Origin: an uncultured Caryophanales bacterium
GTDB taxonomy: Bacteria > Bacillota_I > Bacilli_A > Acholeplasmatales > Anaeroplasmataceae
Length of the DNA: 50,579 nucleotides
Reading direction: 5' to 3'
Assembly: GCA_946626535.1 (NCBI GenBank)
Contig: CAMOUK010000007.1
Span: forward strand, 1-50,579
How positions within the stretch are numbered: position 1 is the stretch's first letter; each line of letters starts with the position of its first letter. Below, piece after piece: positions 36,280-44,560 of the stretch. The position numbers and the translations under genes were made by a program. Below the pieces are notes generated by a model that worked only from the letters and a program-made list of their open reading frames with translations, had not been told where the DNA came from and did not search any database.

Positions 36280-37310
36280 TTTAAAATCTCCTTAGATATC
36301 TTAATTGCAGATGTAAAAGCAAACATTAGATTATAGCCACCACATAAACCATCAATATCTATAATTTCGCCACCAACAAATATATTTTTATATTTTTTTA
36401 AAGATAAATCTTCATTAATTTCTTCTTCAACTATTCCACCATTTGCTACCTGGGCAAATTCTAAGGAATAGGTATTAGTAATTGGAACAATAAATTTATG
36501 AGGATTTATTTTATTTTTATTAATATAATTTAAAATTTTAGGATTAATTACAGATGAATAATCATCATAATCATTATCTGATAAATTAAGTAATATATAA
36601 GGATTGTTTTTATTTAGGTAGTTATAATAGCTAGATAAATTCATTATACATATACCTGATATACCATCATCTTTAAATATTACTTCTCCCTTTTCACTAG
36701 CCACTTCTTTACCATCATTATAAAGGGTTGCTAAAACCTTAGCTCTTGCTCCACTTATTTCTTTTATTTTTAAATTTGTTTTAAAGCCTACTAATGAAGG
36801 AATAAATTTTTTATATTTTAAATTAAGATTATCTAAAAGTTTAAACGAATCCTTATTCTTATAGCCTGCAGGGCTACCTATTGCTATAACGACATAATCG
36901 AATAATTCATTATTAATTAGATATTTATTATTTTCTTTTTTAATATCTGATACTTCTAAATCGACAAATTTTGCTTTAGAATTTTTTAATAAAATATTTA
37001 AAACAGATAATGATGACTCACTTAAAGGATACATCCTTCCTTCTTCATCTATCCTTGTATATATTTTTAATTCAGTGAATAAAGAAAATAATTCCTTTTG
37101 ATATGAATTAACAATAGAAGCTAATTTCTTATTATGATATTTTGATAAATCAAAATTATAATTTGAAATATTACATTTACCATTACCTGAGGCAAGTATC
37201 TTATTACCTATTTTACCAGTATTAAAAATGGTATGCTTAATACCATTTTTTGATAATATAGTTGATAACATTAATCCGCAGGCTCCAGCGCCAATAATCG
37301 CAACATTCAT
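36276..37310 (-). CDS. YhiN/HI0933-type NAD(P)/FAD oxidoreductase
   Basis: Flavoprotein of the BaiN/HI0933 group, 344 residues, shorter than the usual 390-410. The FAD site AIIGAGACGLML opens the protein, GNKILASGNGKCNISN follows at about 33-48, and GEIIDIDGLCGGYNLMFAFTSA near the end is diagnostic. Shortening appears to fall in the middle (substrate) domain. Function is not established; some relatives act in bile-acid or anaerobic reductions. First gene of the three-gene unit. Confidence 0.85.
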   Translation of the reverse strand: MNVAIIGAGACGLMLSTILSKNGIKHTIFNTGKIGNKILASGNGKCNISNYNFDLSKYHNKKLASIVNSYQKELFSLFTELKIYTRIDEEGRMYPLSESSLSVLNILLKNSKAKFVDLEVSDIKKENNKYLINNELFDYVVIAIGSPAGYKNKDSFKLLDNLNLKYKKFIPSLVGFKTNLKIKEISGARAKVLATLYNDGKEVASEKGEVIFKDDGISGICIMNLSSYYNYLNKNNPYILLNLSDNDYDDYSSVINPKILNYINKNKINPHKFIVPITNTYSLEFAQVANGGIVEEEINEDLSLKKYKNIFVGGEIIDIDGLCGGYNLMFAFTSAIKISKEILK

Positions 37311-37347
37311 TTAAATCACCATCGTATTATATTATACATTTTTATTT

Positions 37348-37380
37348 AAAATAAATCGAGAGAATCATATTTTCTCTCGA
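37348..37380 (-). terminator. Intrinsic terminator after the pectinesterase gene
   Basis: Nine-bp stem TCGAGAGAA/TTCTCTCGA with a 7-nt loop and an ATTTATTTT tract on the minus strand. Confidence 0.75.
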
Positions 37381-37390
37381 TTATTTTTTA

Positions 37391-40345
37391 TTATTTTGTT
37401 GGATCCCAAGCACTTTGATATCTTACCATACCATTTTCTGTACCAAAAATTATTGAAATAGTATGATATTTTGAAGCTTCTGCAGAAGTTAACATTTTCA
37501 TACCAGCTTGAGTTTGATAAATCGCACCAGCACCTTCATTATCATATTCAACATATCTAACTGTTGAATCTGTAGGTCTTGTATTATTCATAGCTACATA
37601 GCGCTCCTTTTGTGAAGCACCAGATGAAGCAACCTTTGAAATATGTGCACCCATATTACATTCGATAAATGCTACCCGTGAATATGGACCCCATGTACGA
37701 CCTAGCGCTGTATCACTTGCAGTAACCTGACTATCAGCAGTAAATCTACACTTATAGAAAATTGCACCATATTCTACATAATCTGAAGCACCTGAGCTAC
37801 AGCCCTTAAATGCTGTAGTGTAGCCTCCACCTGTTGTACCATTATAGATAGTATGAATTTCGCATTCATTAAATAATGTTGTATTATTTGTACCGAAGAT
37901 AAAATCAGTTGCACCTGCGATATAGCAATGATCGATATATTGACGTCCCTTAAAGAATTCTACAGTATCTTGATATCCTAAAAGTGAACAATTTTTCATA
38001 GTAAACTTATCTGACATAACTAGTAAAGCTAAAGCTCTATGATCATTTACCTTACCACTTACATAAATTCCATATTTTGTTAAAAGTTCAAGATTCTTTG
38101 AATCCATAAATCTAGCTTCACTATTCCAATAATTTGAAATAGTAATATCTTCCATAATGCAGTTAACCGCTGCCTCACGTACTGATACACTTTGACATGA
38201 ATCAGTTACTTGAGCAAAGCCACCCTCATCTGGAATACTAGATAATGAATCCCATTCAATTAAAACATCACCCTTATTTCCTGTAGCACCTTTAATAGTT
38301 AGGTTAGGAATATTAATTTCTAACTTTTCTCTATATGTTCCAGCAGCAATAGTCATAATCTTTCTAGTATCTGCCTCAACATTTGTTCTTCCTAAGAATT
38401 CTAATGCTTCTCCTATTGTCGCAAATTGATTACCCTTTGTGGCATCAGGAGCTCCAGCAACTCCAGTATATGAAGCATCTACATAGACAATATATTTATT
38501 ATTAGTATTTTTAACAGGACTATCATCTACTACTGTTACCTTATATGAATTAGTAACAGGATTTGGCTGATTATATGTAACTGTAACAGTCTTTTCACCA
38601 ACAGTAGTTGTATCAAGTGCTGAATATGTTACTAAATTTTCAGTTCCTTTAATTAAGAATTCCTTATTATCATTTCCAAACTTAGCTGTAGCAAGTAGGT
38701 TTATATATTTTGTATCTAAAGTATCATTTAAAGCATAAATTTTCTTTGTCTTACCATTTATATATGTTGTATTTCCAGCTGAAGTATGTTCTCCAATATA
38801 TGTTGAATTAAATCCTAACTCAAATGATTCAACAGTCCAAACTTTAATATCAACCGTTTGATATTCATAATCACCATATTTAACTTTAACTGATGTTGTT
38901 CCTTCATGAGTTGAATCAAATGTTGAAGAATCAATTGTAACATTTTCAGCATCATAAGCTAGCTTATCAATTCTGCCATTATCATAAAGTAATTGTAATT
39001 GCATAGAACTTGGATCATATGATTGGCCAATTACATAATCTACAAGTCCAGTTTTTGAAACCTTAAATCCTGAAACAGTACCCTTATTAACTGCACATAC
39101 CATATCTAGCTGATACCAGTCAACTGTACCACCACCAGATCTTATTGTATATTTTTCGCCTTCCTTTACCTCAAAGGCTACTCTTACAACAGGGCTTCCT
39201 GCTGGATATGGAGCTACTGCTTGAGTACCAGAAAATGTTAGTCTTATTTCTTCACTATGTTCAGGCTGAACTCTAACAGTTGCTGTTGCAGCACTTGAAG
39301 AACCATTTTGAACATACATATACATTACACCATCACCAGGTGCAGTTACAGTAATTACAGAATCCTTAAATGAACGTGACCAGTCCTTTTTATCATTTTT
39401 ATCTTCTGGATTTGTCCAATCCTTTGTTCTTCCTCTTACTGTACCATTAATATCATAATAGCCTGATTTTTCATGTGATATTGCACCAGCAGTATAATCA
39501 TCTGCTATAACAGTATAAGTTACCTCATCATAAGCTTCATTTACTAGCTTATAATCTTCAACCCACATTGCCTTTAATGTTACATCACTTACGACCTTAT
39601 AAGTATCTAAATCAATCTTAGTATCATCGATATACCAGCCTTCAATCTTATAATAAACATCATATTTACCAACTAAAGCTTTTTTAACTTCATAGGTAGG
39701 CTCAGTAATTTTATTATCATATTCAACTAAAACATCATCAATAGCTTTAGCTCCATTCATATCAAATGAAACCTTATATTCAGCTGTCTTTTCGCTCCAT
39801 TTAGCGTAAAGTACCATATCACCTGTTACTTTAGATTTTTCATCAAACTTTGTTTGTAAAGACTCATCGCTAAACCAACCTTCAAATTTATAGCCAATTT
39901 CAACATTATTAGCTTTTGTTGGTGTTGGTAGTTCTAAAGTTTCACCATAATTTCCACTTATTGGATTTAAAGCTTCACCACCATTTGTATTAAATGTGAT
40001 AGTATGCTTATTTGGTATGGCAGTCCATTTAGCATATAAAGTAACATTAGATGTTACTGTTGAGGTTGCCAAATCAAATTTAGTAGTTAATCCTTCATTG
40101 CTATACCAGCCTTCAAATTGATAAGAATAATGCTCATCATTACTCTTTGTAGGATTAGTAACTGTACCAACCTTTTCACCAGAATTTACTTCTTTACTTG
40201 CAATAGTAGTACCACCATTTGTGTTAAATGTTACGGTATATGTTTGAACCTGATTTTGATTATTATTAGATTTGTTATCACACGCTACTGTACCAAATAA
40301 CATTGATGCCATAAATGCACCTAAAATCAATCTTCCTTTTTTCAT
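37391..40345 (-). CDS. Secreted pectinesterase (CE8) lipoprotein with InlB-type repeats
   Basis: Removes methyl groups from pectin at the cell surface. The 984 residues begin with a lipoprotein signal peptide (lipid-attachment Cys22 after TVA). Three InlB/Listeria-Bacteroides repeats follow (about 35-108, 112-184, 188-262; FEGWYS and LYAKW signatures), a carbohydrate-binding-like region (about 270-420), two Ig-like domains (about 425-502 and 503-606), then the CE8 beta-helix (about 615-984). Catalytic residues are in place: Q792-D793 (YQDT), D814 (DFIFG), R883 (LGRTW). No other pectin gene is in the window. It has its own promoter and terminator. Confidence 0.9.
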   Translation of the reverse strand: MKKGRLILGAFMASMLFGTVACDNKSNNNQNQVQTYTVTFNTNGGTTIASKEVNSGEKVGTVTNPTKSNDEHYSYQFEGWYSNEGLTTKFDLATSTVTSNVTLYAKWTAIPNKHTITFNTNGGEALNPISGNYGETLELPTPTKANNVEIGYKFEGWFSDESLQTKFDEKSKVTGDMVLYAKWSEKTAEYKVSFDMNGAKAIDDVLVEYDNKITEPTYEVKKALVGKYDVYYKIEGWYIDDTKIDLDTYKVVSDVTLKAMWVEDYKLVNEAYDEVTYTVIADDYTAGAISHEKSGYYDINGTVRGRTKDWTNPEDKNDKKDWSRSFKDSVITVTAPGDGVMYMYVQNGSSSAATATVRVQPEHSEEIRLTFSGTQAVAPYPAGSPVVRVAFEVKEGEKYTIRSGGGTVDWYQLDMVCAVNKGTVSGFKVSKTGLVDYVIGQSYDPSSMQLQLLYDNGRIDKLAYDAENVTIDSSTFDSTHEGTTSVKVKYGDYEYQTVDIKVWTVESFELGFNSTYIGEHTSAGNTTYINGKTKKIYALNDTLDTKYINLLATAKFGNDNKEFLIKGTENLVTYSALDTTTVGEKTVTVTYNQPNPVTNSYKVTVVDDSPVKNTNNKYIVYVDASYTGVAGAPDATKGNQFATIGEALEFLGRTNVEADTRKIMTIAAGTYREKLEINIPNLTIKGATGNKGDVLIEWDSLSSIPDEGGFAQVTDSCQSVSVREAAVNCIMEDITISNYWNSEARFMDSKNLELLTKYGIYVSGKVNDHRALALLVMSDKFTMKNCSLLGYQDTVEFFKGRQYIDHCYIAGATDFIFGTNNTTLFNECEIHTIYNGTTGGGYTTAFKGCSSGASDYVEYGAIFYKCRFTADSQVTASDTALGRTWGPYSRVAFIECNMGAHISKVASSGASQKERYVAMNNTRPTDSTVRYVEYDNEGAGAIYQTQAGMKMLTSAEASKYHTISIIFGTENGMVRYQSAWDPTK

Positions 40346-40380
40346 GTAAAAGTCCCCTTAATTAATTTTTCACATTTAAT

Positions 40381-40409
40381 ATGATACTACACTGAAAGCG
40401 TTTTTTCAA
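40381..40409 (-). promoter_or_regulatory. Pectinesterase promoter with cre-like half-site
   Basis: -35 TTGAAA (40404-40409), 17-nt spacer, -10 TATCAT (40381-40386) on the minus strand. The spacer holds TGAAAGCG (40393-40400, plus strand), a perfect left half of a catabolite-responsive element; the right half is displaced by two bases. Confidence 0.5.
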
Positions 40410-40436
40410 TTCGATAAAAATATAATTTTTAAAACT

Positions 40437-40468
40437 ACAAAAAAATCCTATACGAATATAGGATTTTT
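40437..40468 (-). terminator. Intrinsic terminator after the ABC permease gene
   Basis: Twelve-bp stem AAAAATCCTATA with its complement, CGAA loop, and a run of T on the minus strand. Confidence 0.85.
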
Positions 40469-40473
40469 ATTTA

Positions 40474-41241
40474 TTATTGTTTTATTTCTCTTTTTCTATT
40501 AATTAATAAGCCTGCTACAAATGCGGCTATAAAATATATAACTAAAATAGCTATATTTCTTCCAAATATATCAGTGTTGTTTCCAGTTTCTGTAAATACT
40601 GAAAATAAATTATCTAACCAATAAGGAGCAATTCTTATTTCAAGCTTTGCATTCTGTAATCCAGTATCAATAAGAGTTAATAATAATGTCATTACAAGTG
40701 GAGTAACTACATTGATTGCTATAGCAAAGCCTGACTTTCTAATAGTATATGCTAAGGCAAAGAATAATGCATGATATGTTATTACTCCAACTAATTGTCC
40801 TAATATTATTAAACCTAAATTATCACTGGTACTTGCAGTTCCTGGCCATGCTATATTACCATAGATGATTGCCATCAAAACAGTTAATAGAGCTAAAACT
40901 AATGTCGCAACAAGTGATACTATATATTTAGAGTATAATACCTTTTCTCTTGCATAGCCCTTACCAACAATATTTTTTAAAACACCTTGTGAAAAATCTT
41001 CACAAACATAAATAGCAATTAAGATACCTGCAAGTAAAGAAAAGATAGAACTTAATGTACTTCTAACAAAGGTATATGAGCTTACTTGAATTTCTTCTCC
41101 AGTATATGCCTTTGCAATATCAGCAGCAAGATTTTGTGTTAAACCATTAATTATTACAAATATTAAAGATATACCTAAGATAATATATACATATTTAGAT
41201 TTTAATAGCTTTCTAAATTCAAATCTAATTAGCTTACCCAT
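40474..41241 (-). CDS. ABC-2-type exporter permease
   Basis: A 255-residue membrane protein with about six transmembrane segments (first at 18-36, last at 232-249), typical of BcrB/lantibiotic-immunity and ABC-2 permeases. The N-terminal FEFRKLLKSKYVYI motif is common in the family. Starts 2 nt after the ATPase gene, forming one exporter. Substrate unknown; a role in antimicrobial peptide resistance is possible by family only. Confidence 0.85.
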   Translation of the reverse strand: MGKLIRFEFRKLLKSKYVYIILGISLIFVIINGLTQNLAADIAKAYTGEEIQVSSYTFVRSTLSSIFSLLAGILIAIYVCEDFSQGVLKNIVGKGYAREKVLYSKYIVSLVATLVLALLTVLMAIIYGNIAWPGTASTSDNLGLIILGQLVGVITYHALFFALAYTIRKSGFAIAINVVTPLVMTLLLTLIDTGLQNAKLEIRIAPYWLDNLFSVFTETGNNTDIFGRNIAILVIYFIAAFVAGLLINRKREIKQ

Positions 41242-41243
41242 AA

Positions 41244-42134
41244 TTATCTACCAATCCTTTCAATGAAATAATCTTCAAGTCCTGAATTTGAAGTAGATAA
41301 TTCAAAAACCTTTATTCCTGCTTTAACTAGTTGTTCATTAATTAAGGCTGGATCATCAAAATTATCATACATAGTTATTAATTCAACATCAACAGTATAA
41401 TTATTTAACAAATTTTTTCCTTTTAAAATTTCAATTGCTTTATTAACATCTAAAACCTTAATTTTTAAATTCTTTCTACATCTATTATTAAGCTCTTCTG
41501 CGTCTATTTCTTCTAATCTTCCATCATTTATAATTCCATATGTAGTTGTTATTTTAGCAAGCTCATCTAGAATATGAGATGAAATTAAAAATGTTACATT
41601 CTTTTCTTTATTTAAATTAAGAATTGTATCTCTTATTTCCTTTATACCTGCAGGATCTAGTCCATTAATAGGCTCATCTAGTACCATAATCTCCGGATTA
41701 CCAAGTAGAGCAATAGCGATACCTAATCTTTGTTTCATACCTAAAGAAAATTCCTTAACCTTTCTATTTCCTGTTTTAGAAAGACCTACTAATTTTAAGA
41801 TTTCATTTATATCTTCATCTGTTCCACCATAAAGAATAGAAAATCTTTTCATATTCTCAAATGCTGTAGCACCTTTATAAAGGGCTGGTTCTTCAATTAA
41901 TGAACCAATTTTGGCTCTTCCTACATTTAATTGTTCATTGCCAAATAGTTTAATTTTTCCTTCTGTAGGATTTAAAAGTCCTAATATAAGCTTCATTGCT
42001 GTTGTTTTACCAGCACCATTCCTACCAATAAAGCCATAAATATCTCCACGCTTTATATGCATATTGATATGATTGACAGCTAGCTTGTTAGGAAACTGCT
42101 TAGTTAAATTGCTAGTTTCTATAATATATTCCAT
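41244..42134 (-). CDS. ABC transporter ATP-binding protein, BcrA-like
   Basis: ATPase partner of the following permease, 296 residues. Walker A GRNGAGKTT at about 38-46, signature FSLGMKQRLG near 129-138, Walker B MVLDEP, and the H-loop SSHIL are all present. The C-terminal extension (about 215-296) is typical of BcrA/lantibiotic-protection proteins. The ribosome site AAGGAGAT lies within one arm of a 15-bp inverted repeat that brackets its promoter. Confidence 0.92.
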   Translation of the reverse strand: MEYIIETSNLTKQFPNKLAVNHINMHIKRGDIYGFIGRNGAGKTTAMKLILGLLNPTEGKIKLFGNEQLNVGRAKIGSLIEEPALYKGATAFENMKRFSILYGGTDEDINEILKLVGLSKTGNRKVKEFSLGMKQRLGIAIALLGNPEIMVLDEPINGLDPAGIKEIRDTILNLNKEKNVTFLISSHILDELAKITTTYGIINDGRLEEIDAEELNNRCRKNLKIKVLDVNKAIEILKGKNLLNNYTVDVELITMYDNFDDPALINEQLVKAGIKVFELSTSNSGLEDYFIERIGR

Positions 42135-42141
42135 AATTGTA

Positions 42142-42223
42142 ATCTCCTTGATAATTATTATATATCAATATTATAATCAATTCAAGAAAATTCATAAAAA
42201 TTCATAAAAATTATCAAGGAGAT
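42142..42223. repeat. 15-bp perfect inverted repeat bracketing the ABC promoter
   Basis: ATCTCCTTGATAATT (42142-42156) and AATTATCAAGGAGAT (42209-42223), 52 nt apart. The proximal arm contains the ribosome binding site of the ATPase gene; the distal arm is upstream of the promoter. A direct repeat TTCATAAAAA (42191-42200, 42201-42210) lies beside it. Confidence 0.85.
42157..42185 (-). promoter_or_regulatory. Promoter of the ABC exporter genes
   Basis: -35 TTGAAT (42180-42185), 17-nt spacer, -10 TATAAT (42157-42162), minus strand. The start point would fall in or next to the proximal arm of the inverted repeat, giving a very short leader. Confidence 0.7.
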
Positions 42224-42240
42224 AAATCATCTGTTTTAAT

Positions 42241-42819
42241 TTATAATATTTCTTCTTTTGTTTGAGCTTTAACAAATTTATTATTTTCATATTTTAAATA
42301 TAAATTTGATTTAGATGTTTTAATTTCAACACCATTAGAATATTCTTCTATTTGGTAATAGCCTTCATTTAAAAATTCATCATACCCAAAACCAGATATA
42401 TATGTACAAGTTATAGGTGATTGTTTTTCATAAATTTTAGGTCTAACATCAAATAAGAATTGTTCATTAACTATTATTAATGTTTCATCATAATTATTGA
42501 GCTTTATTTCATGTATATTGTCTTCATATGTTGTGAACAATAACCAAATTGAAGCATAATAAACAATAGGCACTAAAACAAAATTAGGTAAAAATATAAC
42601 AATCTTTTTATTCATTATCGCTAAAACAAATAGCATTATTCCTTCAAGTACAATACCTAATATAAATAATACACCAGGAACAAAGAATCCTATAATCCCA
42701 AAAAGATATGGTAATATCCCAAAGCATGAATATAAAACTATAGAAAAAATATCAATGATTGCAAATATTCCTACAACAATATTAAAGCCTATTATTACCC
42801 ATTTATTTTTCTTTTTCAT
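42241..42819 (-). CDS. Hypothetical membrane protein
   Basis: Not recognised. The 192 residues have a Lys-rich N-terminus, three or four transmembrane segments up to about residue 96, and a C-terminal soluble half of about 95 residues (with YEDNIHEIKLNN and TCTYISGFGYDEF) that probably faces outside. AGGAG precedes the ATG. It lies between the tRNA terminator and the ABC promoter, on the same strand. A link to the exporter is only positional. Confidence 0.7.
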   Translation of the reverse strand: MKKKNKWVIIGFNIVVGIFAIIDIFSIVLYSCFGILPYLFGIIGFFVPGVLFILGIVLEGIMLFVLAIMNKKIVIFLPNFVLVPIVYYASIWLLFTTYEDNIHEIKLNNYDETLIIVNEQFLFDVRPKIYEKQSPITCTYISGFGYDEFLNEGYYQIEEYSNGVEIKTSKSNLYLKYENNKFVKAQTKEEIL

Positions 42820-42833
42820 TGTACTACTCCTAT

Positions 42834-42858
42834 AAAAAAAAGGCTATTAAATAGCCTT
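42834..42858 (-). terminator. Terminator of the tRNA transcript
   Basis: Stem AAGGCTAT(T)/ATAGCCTT with a short loop and seven T on the minus strand, 15 nt past tRNA-Arg. Confidence 0.8.
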
Positions 42859-42872
42859 GAATTTACTAAAAC

Positions 42873-42949
42873 TGGCGCGTCCAGGAGGACTCGAACCCCC
42901 AACCTTTTGATCCGTAGTCAAACGATCTATCCAATTGATCTATGAACGC
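42873..42949 (-). tRNA. tRNA-Arg(ACG)
   Basis: A 77-nt cloverleaf with encoded CCA. Acceptor GCGTTCA/TGGACGC, anticodon stem TTTGA/TCAAA, loop CTACGGA giving anticodon ACG (A34 expected to become inosine and read CGN), T-stem GGGGG/CCTCC. Nine nt after tRNA-Asp in the same transcript. Confidence 0.95.
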
Positions 42950-42957
42950 ATATTAAG

Positions 42958-43034
42958 TGGCGGTCCGGACGAGACTCGAACTCGCGACCTCCTACGTGAC
43001 AGGCAGGCATTCTAACCAACTGAACTACCGGACC
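42958..43034 (-). tRNA. tRNA-Asp(GTC)
   Basis: A 77-nt cloverleaf with encoded CCA. Acceptor GGTCCGG/CCGGACC, anticodon stem CCTGC/GTAGG, loop CTGTCAC giving anticodon GTC, T-stem GCGAG/CTCGT. Confidence 0.96.
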
Positions 43035-43052
43035 ACTTTTTTACGCTCGATT

Positions 43053-43081
43053 ATTTTATCATATATACACTTATATTTCAA
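43053..43081 (-). promoter_or_regulatory. Promoter of the tRNA-Asp/tRNA-Arg pair
   Basis: -35 TTGAAA (43076-43081), 17-nt spacer, -10 TAAAAT (43053-43058) on the minus strand, about 18 nt before tRNA-Asp. Confidence 0.7.
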
Positions 43082-43092
43082 TATAAAAATGT

Positions 43093-43132
43093 AAAAAAAT
43101 TATCCCTTAAGTCAATTATGACCTAAGGGATT
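43093..43132 (-). terminator. Intrinsic terminator after the SPFH gene
   Basis: Thirteen-bp stem (ATCCCTTAAGTCA with its near-complement, one mismatch) and 4-nt loop, then seven T on the minus strand. Confidence 0.85.
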
Positions 43133-43137
43133 ATTAA

Positions 43138-44103
43138 TTAGTTCTTCTTTTCCTTAACTACTTCAGCTACTGTAGTTGCTAAAGTTGAAACATTTTGTAA
43201 ATCAGATGGAACAATAATCTTAGTTGCTTGTCCATTTGCTAAATCTTTTACTGCTTCATAGCTTCTTAAAGTTAATACTTCCTTAGATGGGTTAGCTTCC
43301 TTTAATGCCTTTAAACCAGCAGCTTCTGCTTCTCTAATTAATTTAATACCTTCAGCTTCTGCAGTCTTAACACTTAAAATAGATTGTGCTTCACCTTCAG
43401 CCTTTTTAATCATAGCTTCCTTTTCAGCATCTGCCTTTAAGATTTGAGATTCCTTTTGACCTTCAGCAAGTAAGATTTGAGACTTCTTTTCACCTTCAGC
43501 AAGTAAAATCTTTTCACGACGTTCACGTTCAGCTCTCATCTGACGTTCCATGGCATCTCTAATATCCTTTGGAGGTAAAATATTTTTAACCTCAACTCTA
43601 TTAACCTTAATTCCCCATGGGTCAGTTGCTTCATCTAGAATTGAACGCATCTTTGTATTGATGATATCTCTTGATGTTAATGTTTCATCTAGGTCTAATT
43701 CACCAATAATATTACGTAATGTTGTTGCAGATAAATTTTCAATAGCTGCAATTGGATTTTCAACACCATAAGCATATAGCTTAGGATCTGTTACTTGGAA
43801 AAATACTACTGTATCAATTTGCATTGTAACATTATCCTTTGTAATAACTGGTTGAGGATCAAAATCTCTAACCTGTTCCTTCATAGAGATAACATAAGCT
43901 ACTCTATCAATAAAAGGAATTAAGAAATGGAAACCAACGCTCCAAGTTGCGTGATAACCACCTAATCTTTCAACTACGTATTTGTTAGTTTGTCTAACAA
44001 CTCTTATTCTTGTAATAAATAAAGCTGCAAGTACAATAAGTACAATACTTACTACTATCGCAACAATTGTGCCTGTAGGCACACCTTCATTAACGTAAAA
44101 CAT
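43138..44103 (-). CDS. SPFH/stomatin-like membrane protein
   Basis: Predicted scaffold of functional membrane microdomains, 321 residues. One N-terminal transmembrane segment (about 9-29), SPFH/band 7 domain (about 30-190, with ERLGGYHATWSVGFHFLIPFIDRV), then an Ala/Glu/Lys-rich coiled coil with repeated ILLAEGEKKSQ units (about 200-270). Matches the paraslipin/QmcA type. It follows an NfeD-type gene by one nucleotide, the usual partnership. Confidence 0.93.
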   Translation of the reverse strand: MFYVNEGVPTGTIVAIVVSIVLIVLAALFITRIRVVRQTNKYVVERLGGYHATWSVGFHFLIPFIDRVAYVISMKEQVRDFDPQPVITKDNVTMQIDTVVFFQVTDPKLYAYGVENPIAAIENLSATTLRNIIGELDLDETLTSRDIINTKMRSILDEATDPWGIKVNRVEVKNILPPKDIRDAMERQMRAERERREKILLAEGEKKSQILLAEGQKESQILKADAEKEAMIKKAEGEAQSILSVKTAEAEGIKLIREAEAAGLKALKEANPSKEVLTLRSYEAVKDLANGQATKIIVPSDLQNVSTLATTVAEVVKEKKN

Positions 44104-44104
44104 T

Positions 44105-44560
44105 TTATTCTTCCCCCTTATTTTCTATCATTCTAACTACTATTTTGTTGCCTTTTAATGCTACCATTTCAACGATTGAGCCTTTTTTGATTTCCTCATC
44201 GCTATCCTCAGCTAAAACTGCTTGATAAACTACACCGTTTATCTTAACTTCACCAGCTTCAAATTTTGTAACACCTTTTTCTAACATAACTCTTTTTCCA
44301 ACGAATTCGTCGGTGTTAGTAAATCGCTCTGTTCTTGCGGTTAACCTCTTTATTAAAGGTCTTGTAAGAATTAAAGCTGCAAGTGATACTACTGCGAATA
44401 CGATAATTTGTACATATAAAGGTACGAAAAAGCAAATACACATCGCAACTACTGCACCAGCAGAAAACCAAACAGATACAAATTCTTGAGTTGATGCTTC
44501 AACGATTAAAGCTATTAAAAATACGCCTAGCCATATCCAAATCATATAATCTTGGATCAT
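44105..44560 (-). CDS. NfeD-like membrane protein
   Basis: A 151-residue partner of the SPFH protein, with two or three transmembrane segments in the first 80 residues and a C-terminal OB-fold domain (about 85-148; GKRVMLEKGVTKFEAGEVKINGV). It is the short form without the protease part. Sits between an unknown 125-residue gene and the SPFH gene, with no gaps. Confidence 0.88.
   Translation of the reverse strand: MIQDYMIWIWLGVFLIALIVEASTQEFVSVWFSAGAVVAMCICFFVPLYVQIIVFAVVSLAALILTRPLIKRLTARTERFTNTDEFVGKRVMLEKGVTKFEAGEVKINGVVYQAVLAEDSDEEIKKGSIVEMVALKGNKIVVRMIENKGEE

Noticed and set aside
42188..42212. TTCATAAAAA direct repeats as an iteron origin
   Set aside because: Only two copies, in an AT-rich intergenic region, with no replication gene nearby.
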